This document shows, in pieces, positions 1 to 4,424 of a DNA stretch of 5,000 nt. The DNA is from Candidatus Gastranaerophilales bacterium. Lineage in GTDB: Bacteria; Cyanobacteriota; Vampirovibrionia; Gastranaerophilales; Gastranaerophilaceae. The stretch's first letter is position 1, and every line of letters starts with the position of its first letter. Location: NCBI GenBank assembly GCA_944323495.1, contig CALUSZ010000129.1:1-5000 (forward strand), given 5' to 3'. The position numbers were made by a program, and so were the translations under genes. The notes below the pieces were generated by a model. The model did not search any database, had not been told where the DNA came from, and worked only from the letters and a program-made list of their open reading frames with translations.

Positions 1-111
1 ACTCGTGTAATGGGTGGAAACCAAGTTAAGATTATTTCTTGGTATGATAACGAAATGGGTTATTCTACAAGATTAGCTGAAACTACTAAGATGGTTGCTT
101 CTAAACTGTAA
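1..111 (+). CDS. gap: Glyceraldehyde-3-phosphate dehydrogenase, C-terminal 36 residues (5' part outside window)
   Basis: The open frame entering from the left edge ends at a TAA stop and encodes 36 residues containing [15 protein letters not shown]. That W-Y-D-N-E-x-G-Y-S block is the hallmark near the C-terminus of type I GAPDH, where it contributes to the active site and cofactor pocket. The enzyme oxidises glyceraldehyde 3-phosphate with NAD(P)+ and phosphate to 1,3-bisphosphoglycerate in central carbon metabolism in the cytoplasm. The catalytic Cys/His and the Rossmann domain lie outside the window, so cofactor preference cannot be judged. The last residues (TTKMVASKL) form the usual terminal helix. 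A strong terminator begins about 20 bp after the stop, so this is the last gene of its transcript. The identification is secure despite the short stretch seen. Confidence 0.95.
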   Translation, partial: TRVMGGNQVKIISWYDNEMGYSTRLAETTKMVASKL

Positions 112-131
112 TCCCATTTTAATAAAAGTAG

Positions 132-166
132 AAAGGTCCGGTTTTTATAAAACCGGACCTTTTTTT
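132..166. terminator. Rho-independent terminator after gap, probably bidirectional
   Basis: A perfect 12-bp stem (AGGTCCGGTTTT at 134-145 with AAAACCGGACCT at 149-160) closes a 3-nt loop, and flanking A:T pairs extend it to 132-162. A run of seven T residues at 160-166 follows on the + strand. Read on the minus strand, the same hairpin lies just after the stop of the nuclease gene and is followed by a T-rich stretch (TTTCTACTTTTATT), so it probably ends both convergent transcripts. The T-tract overlaps the minus-strand stop codon (165-167). Confidence 0.93.
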
Positions 167-788
167 AATAACAAATTAAAGAATATTCACATTTGCAATC
201 TTGTTTCTTTTGAGGTTCTTCCAAGAGATTAATCTGCTCTGCAATTGCAACAAGCTTTTGCTTATATTCAGAAACAAGTTCTGGGGTAAATACGAGTTTA
301 ATCTCTTCACGATTTTTTAAGTCAAGATATACAAAAACTATATTATCAGTCTTAAAAAATTCCCTCACCGCCAGAATATAAATCATTGTTTGAAAATCAT
401 ATTTTGCACCCTTAGGGGCAAAACCTGTTTTATAATCAAGTATATAAAATGTTTCATTGTCTTTTACAAGAGCATCCAGCCTTCCGCCAAAGAAAAATTC
501 ACCTATTTTCACAGAAAGATTATACTCTGTATTTATTACATCATATCCAAAATATTTTATTCTTTTTAGATATTCCCAAATCTCACTTTCTTTTAAAGAT
601 AAAGATGTTTCCATATTATCCAAATTCTCGCCCCTCAAATAATAAGAGGCGAGAGCATGGATTCTTTTACCAAATTCAAATATTTCGTCATTCACCGGCA
701 TTTGAATATTTTTTACATACTTCAAATAGAACTTTTTAGGACAAAGCTCGTAAGTTTTAAGCATGTTTGGAGAAATCATCCTAAACAT
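165..788 (-). CDS. PD-(D/E)XK nuclease superfamily protein, Cas4/RecB-like, with four-cysteine iron-sulfur signature
   Basis: This 207-residue protein shows the ordered motifs of the Cas4/RecB (PDDEXK_1) family. They are an N-terminal S-x6-Y-x2-CPKKFYLKY helix (residues 6-24), a GKRIHALAS motif with His44, GGRLDAL with metal-binding Asp105, ILDYKTG with Asp118 and Lys120 (the D-x-K core), and QTMIY with Gln133 and Tyr137. Cys16 plus a C-terminal trio (Cys198, Cys200, Cys206) would match the 4Fe-4S cluster of Cas4 and AddB-type nucleases. The expected role is metal-dependent exonuclease or nickase activity on DNA ends in the cytoplasm, but no specific pathway is shown. It starts 6 bp after the kinase gene on the same strand; GAGGGATAGGGA upstream of ATG at 788 supports that start over Met4. 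No cas genes or CRISPR repeats are visible, so it is best called a stand-alone repair-type nuclease. One oddity is C-x-C-x5-C where C-x2-C-x5-C is usual. Confidence 0.85.
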   Translation of the reverse strand: MFRMISPNMLKTYELCPKKFYLKYVKNIQMPVNDEIFEFGKRIHALASYYLRGENLDNMETSLSLKESEIWEYLKRIKYFGYDVINTEYNLSVKIGEFFFGGRLDALVKDNETFYILDYKTGFAPKGAKYDFQTMIYILAVREFFKTDNIVFVYLDLKNREEIKLVFTPELVSEYKQKLVAIAEQINLLEEPQKKQDCKCEYSLICY

Positions 789-794
789 TTATCC

Positions 795-1838
795 CTATCC
801 CTCTAAGTATGTATAATCCGGATTATTTTTGAGTTTTTCTTCAATCTCTTCAAAAGTTGCCAAACCTTCTGTTGCACCAAATTCTGAAACAACACAGGAA
901 GAGTTTACAGATGCATACATTAAAGATAGGCCGACATTAAGTCTTGTTCTGCCTAATGCTCCGCAGAAAGTAGATGCAAAAGCATCTCCTGCTCCAAGAG
1001 TGGAGACAACCGGCGAAGGAAATACAGGACAGTAATAGAATTTTTTGCCATCATAGGCGTAGGCGCCCCTTCCGCCATCTGTTATTACTATAATCTGATA
1101 ATCCATTACTTTAAGCGTTGTAAGCATTTTTTTAATATCTGTATGAATGAGTTCATGTGAAAATTTTTCCGTTTTACTATCAGGCCTTACAAGAATGCCT
1201 GTTGCCATAGAAGCTTCTTCTTTATTCATAACAACTATATGTGCTGACTTAAGAATAGTACTGATATGATCAAACCCTCTCTTTAAACTTGTTGTTCCAG
1301 CATTAAAACAAATTTTAGTTCCATGCTTATGTGCATATTCAACAATAGGCTCTAAAACCTTGTTAGATTCACCATTAAGCGGTGCTACATACATAAAATC
1401 CGCATCTTTTATTGCTTCATAATTAATTTCATCTTCTCGAATTTCTGCATTAGCACCTCTATGAGCCAAAACTGTTCTATCTCCCTGAAAACTTACCAAA
1501 ATAATAGAAAAACCTGTTGAAGTATCATCTTTTTGAATAATATTATCAAGTTTTACTTTTTTGTCCTTAAAAGATGCTAAAATCCCATCAGAATATACAT
1601 CCTTTCCTATTTTAAAAATAGCAGAAGTATCAAAACCAAGGTTTGCAAAATTACATGCGGTATTTATACCACCGCCGCCTACATTTGAAGAAAATGTTGA
1701 GATATCAATTTTAGAGCCATAAGGATAACTCATAAAATCAGAGTTTTTGGTTTTAGAACACACTGACACAATATTTGCTTCATCGCACTCGACAAAAACA
1801 TCCATAGTGGCGCTTCCAATTGTTAAAATCTTTGTCAT
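795..1838 (-). CDS. PfkB/ribokinase-family carbohydrate (or nucleoside) kinase
   Basis: This 347-residue protein belongs to the PfkB superfamily, which phosphorylates sugars or nucleosides with ATP in the cytoplasm. It opens with the ILTIGSATMDVFVE strand carrying substrate-binding Asp13. It has the N-terminal signature GGGGINTACNFANLGF (residues 54-69), the NKEE metal/phosphate motif in the middle, TDGGRGAYAYDG, and the C-terminal anion-hole signature TLGAGDAFAS with catalytic Asp285. The first position of that signature is Ser279 where Asp or Asn is usual. Motifs alone do not fix the substrate; fructose, ribose, adenosine or related compounds are all possible. The start is placed at 1838, not at the in-frame ATG at 1862, because AGGAGG lies 6 nt before 1838 while nothing like a ribosome binding site precedes 1862. 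It is the first gene of a probable two-gene operon with the nuclease. No clear promoter can be assigned; weak -10-like boxes occur near 1874-1879 and 1922-1927 on this strand. Confidence 0.9.
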   Translation of the reverse strand: MTKILTIGSATMDVFVECDEANIVSVCSKTKNSDFMSYPYGSKIDISTFSSNVGGGGINTACNFANLGFDTSAIFKIGKDVYSDGILASFKDKKVKLDNIIQKDDTSTGFSIILVSFQGDRTVLAHRGANAEIREDEINYEAIKDADFMYVAPLNGESNKVLEPIVEYAHKHGTKICFNAGTTSLKRGFDHISTILKSAHIVVMNKEEASMATGILVRPDSKTEKFSHELIHTDIKKMLTTLKVMDYQIIVITDGGRGAYAYDGKKFYYCPVFPSPVVSTLGAGDAFASTFCGALGRTRLNVGLSLMYASVNSSCVVSEFGATEGLATFEEIEEKLKNNPDYTYLEG

Positions 1839-1844
1839 AACTTT

Positions 1845-1860
1845 CCTCCTATCTCCTATC
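1845..1860 (-). promoter_or_regulatory. Tandem Shine-Dalgarno of the kinase gene
   Basis: On the minus strand the 7-mer GATAGGA occurs twice in tandem (1847-1860), and the inner copy continues into a perfect AGGAGG (1845-1850) spaced 6 nt from ATG at 1838. This decides the kinase start. The outer GGAG could act as a standby ribosome site, which is inference. Confidence 0.8.
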
Positions 1861-1927
1861 ATATATTATTAATATTGTAATACAAATATTAAAGTGTAAA
1901 CAAATGTAAAAATATTATTTCAGTATA

Positions 1928-1956
1928 GTGTATTTTTTATAGAGTTATTCTATAAT
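1928..1956 (+). promoter_or_regulatory. Candidate promoter of the flagellin gene
   Basis: A perfect TATAAT sits at 1951-1956, 123 bp before the flagellin start. The -35 region (around 1928-1933, GTGTAT) is poor and there is no TGn extension. Transcription would begin near 1963 and leave a leader of about 117 nt. I looked for the sigma-28 pattern typical of flagellin genes (TAAA, about 15 nt, GCCGATAA) and did not find it, so either the housekeeping factor plus an activator or a diverged flagellar sigma site would be needed. Confidence 0.4.
1937..1955. repeat. Inverted repeat overlapping the flagellin -10 box
   Basis: TTATAGA (1937-1943) and TCTATAA (1949-1955) are exact reverse complements separated by 5 nt. 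The right arm lies within the -10 box, the geometry of a repressor operator. With only 7-bp AT-rich arms it could be chance. Confidence 0.35.
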
Positions 1957-1958
1957 GT

Positions 1959-1968
1959 TTGTATACAA
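1959..1968. repeat. Perfect 10-bp palindrome at the predicted flagellin transcription start
   Basis: TTGTATACAA is its own reverse complement and falls about where transcription from the TATAAT at 1951-1956 would begin. It could be an operator half-site pair for a dimeric regulator. No regulator can be named. Confidence 0.3.
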
Positions 1969-2034
1969 GGGTATGTGAGAAATATATAAACGAGAGATTT
2001 TTTATTTACTCTTATGGTTAGGGATTTATACATA

Positions 2035-2076
2035 ATGAAAGCGTATTTAATTAATACGCATGGTCTGAAAGGTTAG
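2035..2076 (+). CDS. Possible 13-residue leader ORF upstream of flagellin
   Basis: An ATG at 2035 opens a 13-codon frame (MKAYLINTHGLKG) ending at TAG (2074-2076), 3 nt before the flagellin ATG and in the same reading frame. AGGGA at 2020-2024 could serve as a ribosome binding site, though its 10-nt spacing is long. The frame spans the 2041-2059 inverted repeat, so ribosomes on it would melt that hairpin, and termination at 2076 would leave them next to the flagellin start. That arrangement suggests a leader peptide or translational coupling. The peptide matches no family I recognise, and so short a frame may be fortuitous. Confidence 0.3.
   Translation: MKAYLINTHGLKG
2041..2059. repeat. Inverted repeat in the flagellin 5' leader
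   Basis: GCGTATT (2041-2047) pairs exactly with AATACGC (2053-2059) around a 5-nt loop, ending 20 nt before the flagellin start and 8 nt before its likely AAAGG ribosome binding site (2068-2072). It lacks a T-tract, so it is not a terminator. It could be an mRNA hairpin influencing translation or stability, or an operator. Confidence 0.45.
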
Positions 2077-2079
2077 GGA

Positions 2080-2973
2080 ATGCCTCTTACAATTAATACA
2101 AATTTATCATCATTAATCGTTCAAAGAAATTTAAACGATGCAACCAATTTGCTCAATCAATCAATTGAGCGTATGACAACCGGTTATAAAATTAATCATG
2201 CAGCAGATAATGCAGCAGGATATTCTATTGCGACCAATTGGAGCACACAACTGGGTTCTTTAGATATTGCAGCAGATAATGCTGCCACAGGAGCTGATAT
2301 GTTAACCACTTTAGAAGACACATACGCTCTTGTAACTTCACATTTGCAGAGAGTTCGTGATTTAACAGAACAAGCTGCTAACGGAACATATGGTTCAGAT
2401 TCTTTAAAAGCTATTCAATCAGAAATTACAGCAAGATTGGAAGAAATTGATCGTATAGCAGAAAATGCAGAGTTTAATGGGTTACAACTTATGAATGGCT
2501 CAATAGATGATGTAATTAATTTACAGGTAGGCTTGTATGCATCTGAATCGAGCCAAATTTCTCTTGTAGATAGCTTATTCCAAGATGCTCATGTATCGGC
2601 ATTATTTACGAATTTTGGTGGTACAGCTGATGCCACTGTAAGTGAAGTAGCAAAACTATGTTCAGGCTATGATAGTGACGCAGGACAGATTATTGGAGGT
2701 CAAGCAGATATGCTTGATAAAATTGATACGGTAATTAATGAAATTTCATCCAGAACTACCACTTTAGGTGCTGCTCAGAATAGAATTGATTCTGCAATTG
2801 AAACGATTGATGTACAGACGGAAAATATAACATCATCTCTATCTACTATTAGAGATGCTGATGTCGCAGAAGAATCTTCTGAATTTATAAGAGCGCAAAT
2901 TTTGCAGCAAGCATCGGCGACACTCTTAGCTACAGCTAACCAGACGCCAAGTATTGCGTTAAGTTTAGTTTAA
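2080..2973 (+). CDS. fliC: Flagellin (short form, nearly no hypervariable domain)
   Basis: The 297-residue protein has both conserved flagellin ends that form the D0/D1 helical core of the filament. The N-terminal part reads MPLTINTNLSSLIVQRNL, then TTGYKINHAADNAAG (residues 33-47), LQRVRDLTEQAANGT (89-103), IQSEITARLEEIDRIA (112-127) and EFNGLQLMNG. The C-terminal part runs from about residue 208 through LGAAQNRIDSAI (229-240) and IRDADVAEESSEFIRAQILQ to the terminal ALSLV. Only some 55 residues (about 150-205) form the central variable part, so it is a minimal flagellin; the subunit is exported through the flagellar type III apparatus. No signal peptide is present, as expected. Unusual points are Cys194 in the variable part and Asn44 in place of the usual second Asp of the AADDAAG motif. 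AAAGG spaced 7 nt from ATG supports the start. It stands alone, with no flagellar gene beside it, between its own promoter region and terminator. Confidence 0.96.
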   Translation: MPLTINTNLSSLIVQRNLNDATNLLNQSIERMTTGYKINHAADNAAGYSIATNWSTQLGSLDIAADNAATGADMLTTLEDTYALVTSHLQRVRDLTEQAANGTYGSDSLKAIQSEITARLEEIDRIAENAEFNGLQLMNGSIDDVINLQVGLYASESSQISLVDSLFQDAHVSALFTNFGGTADATVSEVAKLCSGYDSDAGQIIGGQADMLDKIDTVINEISSRTTTLGAAQNRIDSAIETIDVQTENITSSLSTIRDADVAEESSEFIRAQILQQASATLLATANQTPSIALSLV

Positions 2974-3015
2974 TAATTTTTAATTTGTTGTTGATTGGGA
3001 TATGTACTTATATAT

Positions 3016-3045
3016 GAGCTTGATTATTCAGGCTCTTTTTATTTT
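3016..3045 (+). terminator. Rho-independent terminator of the flagellin gene
   Basis: GAGCTTGA (3016-3023) pairs with TCAGGCTC (3028-3035), 8 bp including one G:T, around a TTAT loop. It is followed by TTTTTATTTT, and starts 42 bp after the flagellin stop. Confidence 0.85.
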
Positions 3046-3051
3046 GTTGCG

Positions 3052-3081
3052 TTAGTTTTGTGTTTTTGGTATTCTTATAGT
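3052..3081 (+). promoter_or_regulatory. Candidate fabI promoter
   Basis: TATAGT (3076-3081) is a good -10 match preceded at 18 nt by a weak TTAGTT (3052-3057). It sits between the flagellin terminator and the fabI ribosome binding site, giving a leader of about 20 nt. A promoter is needed here because the upstream gene is terminated, but the -35 is poor. Confidence 0.4.
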
Positions 3082-3109
3082 GTAGATTAGAATAAGAGGA
3101 GTTTTTTTT

Positions 3110-3913
3110 ATGGATTTAATGAAGGGAAAGAAAGGTATAATCTTTGGCGTTTCAAATACTCATGGAATAGCTTATGCTATTGCGAAACAGCTATTTGATG
3201 AAGGCGCTGACATAGCTTTTACTTATGCAGGTGAAGCTATGGAAAAAAGAGTCCGCCCGATTGCCGAAGGAATGAATGCAAAATTAATTATGAGCTGTGA
3301 CGTTACAAAAGAAGACGAAGTTGAAGCTGTATTTAAAGAATGTGAAAAAATCTATGGTAAATTAGATTTTGTAGTTCACGCTGTTGCTTTTGCTCCAAAA
3401 GAAGATTTAATGGGCAGATTTGTTGATACTTCAAAAGAGGGCTGGGATATTGCACTAGGTGTAAGTGCTTACTCTCTGGTATCTATATGTCGTCATGCAG
3501 AACCGATTATGAATGAAGGAAGCTCAATTCTTGCTCTTACATATCTTGGCTCTGTTCTTTCTGTTCCAAGCTATAATGTAATGGGTGTTGCAAAAGCTGC
3601 ATTAGAATCTGCTATGAGATTCTTAGCAGTTGATTTAGGCCCTAAAGGTATCAGAGTTAACTGCTTATCTTCAGGCCCTGTTAAGACTCTTGCATCAATG
3701 GGTATTGCAGGGTTCTCTAAAATGCTTAAGGCAGCTGTTATGAGAGCTCCATTAAAGAAAAATGTTTCATTAGATGATGTAGGAAGAGCAGGACTTTATT
3801 TAGCTTCTGATCTTTCAAGCGGAACAACAGGCGAAGTTATCTACTGTGACTGCGGCTGCCACTCTGCTTATGCTTCAGCAGAAGAAATGGATATTATTTC
3901 TAAGGCTGAATAG
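3110..3913 (+). CDS. fabI: Enoyl-[acyl-carrier-protein] reductase [NADH], FabI type
   Basis: This 267-residue short-chain dehydrogenase-fold enzyme catalyses the last step of each type II fatty-acid elongation cycle, reducing trans-2-enoyl-ACP with NAD(P)H in the cytoplasm. FabI-specific features are the long nucleotide-binding motif GVSNTHGIAYAIA (residues 13-25), CDVTKED (63-69), HAVAFAPKEDLMGRF (90-104), and the catalytic set Tyr145, Tyr155 and Lys162 (Tyr-x6-Lys). The LSSGPVKTLAS block (186-196) follows, and the mobile substrate-binding region comes next. Length is normal for the family. Ala93 occupies the position of E. coli Gly93; Ala is common there in FabI proteins, so no triclosan resistance is implied. 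The odd part is the C-terminal YCDCGCHSAY (245-254), where most FabI have a YVDGGY-like segment. AGAGGAG (3095-3101) lies 8 nt before ATG. The gene is monocistronic, closed by a terminator 10 bp after its TAG stop. Confidence 0.96.
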   Translation: MDLMKGKKGIIFGVSNTHGIAYAIAKQLFDEGADIAFTYAGEAMEKRVRPIAEGMNAKLIMSCDVTKEDEVEAVFKECEKIYGKLDFVVHAVAFAPKEDLMGRFVDTSKEGWDIALGVSAYSLVSICRHAEPIMNEGSSILALTYLGSVLSVPSYNVMGVAKAALESAMRFLAVDLGPKGIRVNCLSSGPVKTLASMGIAGFSKMLKAAVMRAPLKKNVSLDDVGRAGLYLASDLSSGTTGEVIYCDCGCHSAYASAEEMDIISKAE

Positions 3914-3922
3914 TGTAAATAT

Positions 3923-3954
3923 TCCCTGTCCATTTACTTGGGCAGGGATTTTTT
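3923..3954 (+). terminator. Rho-independent terminator of fabI
   Basis: TCCCTGTCC (3923-3931) pairs with GGGCAGGGA (3940-3948), 9 bp with one G:T, around an 8-nt loop, and six T residues (3949-3954) follow. The next start codon is only 28 bp beyond the T-tract, so the following gene either depends on read-through or has a promoter overlapping this hairpin. Confidence 0.92.
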
Positions 3955-3981
3955 AGTAGTAATTTAGATAGGATTTATGTG

Positions 3982-4365
3982 ATGAGAAAAATTTTAACGG
4001 CTTTATTTTTATTAACATTAGTTTTTGTTGGAACACAAAAAGCCAACGCTATTAAGTTTGAAGAAGCAATCGCTCAAAATAAACCGGTTGCGGTTTTAAT
4101 TTATGCTCCCTGGGCAGATGGACAGGATACTATGCTGCAAGCTTTCAATAGCATGGGAACAAGATATGCAGACGCTTATAATTTTGTAGCAATAAATATT
4201 GCAACAGAAGATGCCAAGGCTTTTAACCAGAGATTTTATATCTACCCGAACCTTCCGTATGTTCTTTTGTTTAGAAATGGCGGAAAGGTTTCCAGATTCT
4301 TAAAACGGGATTGTGTTCTAGATAGTGCCTGCTTTGCTGAAAGATTAGATATGTTTAACAATTAA
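3982..4365 (+). CDS. Exported thioredoxin-fold protein lacking the CxxC active site
   Basis: The 127-residue product has a clear signal peptide: MRK, then hydrophobic ILTALFLLTLVFVG, then TQKANA with likely cleavage after Ala23. The mature part of about 104 residues follows a thioredoxin layout. Strand VAVLIYAPW ends at Trp44, strand NFVAINIAT follows, and NLPYVLLFRNGGKV holds the cis-Pro position at Pro92. Where thioredoxins have W-C-G-P-C, this has W-A-D-G-Q, so both redox cysteines are gone. The only cysteines are Cys111 and Cys117 near the C-terminus (C-x5-C). It probably acts in the periplasm as a binding or scaffold domain; a disulfide role through the C-terminal pair is conceivable but unproven. 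TAGGA (3969-3973) is 8 nt before ATG 3982; an adjacent GTG at 3979 would add one residue. Its promoter is unclear, since the fabI terminator is immediately upstream. I do not recognise a named family. Confidence 0.8.
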   Translation: MRKILTALFLLTLVFVGTQKANAIKFEEAIAQNKPVAVLIYAPWADGQDTMLQAFNSMGTRYADAYNFVAINIATEDAKAFNQRFYIYPNLPYVLLFRNGGKVSRFLKRDCVLDSACFAERLDMFNN

Positions 4366-4384
4366 AAAAAAGTTTAATAGATAT

Positions 4385-4421
4385 GCGGGCGGAAATTTCT
4401 AATTTCCGCCCGCCTCTTTTT
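4385..4421. terminator. Strong hairpin terminator between convergent genes
   Basis: A perfect 13-bp stem (GCGGGCGGAAATT at 4385-4397, AATTTCCGCCCGC at 4401-4413) closes a 3-nt loop, and CTCTTTTT follows on the + strand. It ends the thioredoxin-fold gene transcript. On the minus strand it lies just past the TolC-family stop, but the T-run there (revcomp of 4366-4373) is about 11 nt away, so termination in that direction is less certain. Confidence 0.92.
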
Positions 4422-4424
4422 GGG

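Noticed and set aside
449..739. Plus-strand open frames opposite the nuclease gene, and similarly at 829-1035, 4516-4701 and 4744-4959
   Set aside because: They lie antisense to well-supported genes, have biased shadow-type composition and carry no recognisable motifs or ribosome sites.
165..788. CRISPR-Cas adaptation module based on the Cas4-like protein
   Set aside because: No CRISPR repeats, cas1 or cas2 are present, and the neighbour is a sugar kinase; stand-alone Cas4/RecB-like nucleases are common.
1838..1862. Kinase start at the upstream in-frame ATG at 1862
   Set aside because: The eight extra residues (MIGDRRKV) are simply the translated ribosome binding site region. A perfect AGGAGG sits 6 nt before the ATG at 1838.
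1863..1930. Minus-strand promoter for the kinase operon (TACAAT at 1874-1879, TATACT at 1922-1927)
   Set aside because: Neither box has a convincing -35 at proper spacing in this very AT-rich stretch, so I do not list one as a feature although a promoter must exist nearby.
2199..2282. 15-bp direct repeat TGCAGCAGATAATGC at 2199-2213 and 2268-2282
   Set aside because: It is in frame within flagellin and encodes the repeated helical motif AADNAA; it is explained by the protein rather than by a DNA element.
2035..2973. TAG used as a sense codon, fusing the leader ORF to flagellin
   Set aside because: TAG terminates both the kinase and fabI in this window, so it is a normal stop here, and flagellin has its canonical N-terminus at 2080.
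3383..3394. Triclosan-resistance substitution in FabI at Ala93 (Gly93 in E. coli)
   Set aside because: Alanine at this position is ordinary in many triclosan-sensitive FabI proteins, including that of Staphylococcus aureus.
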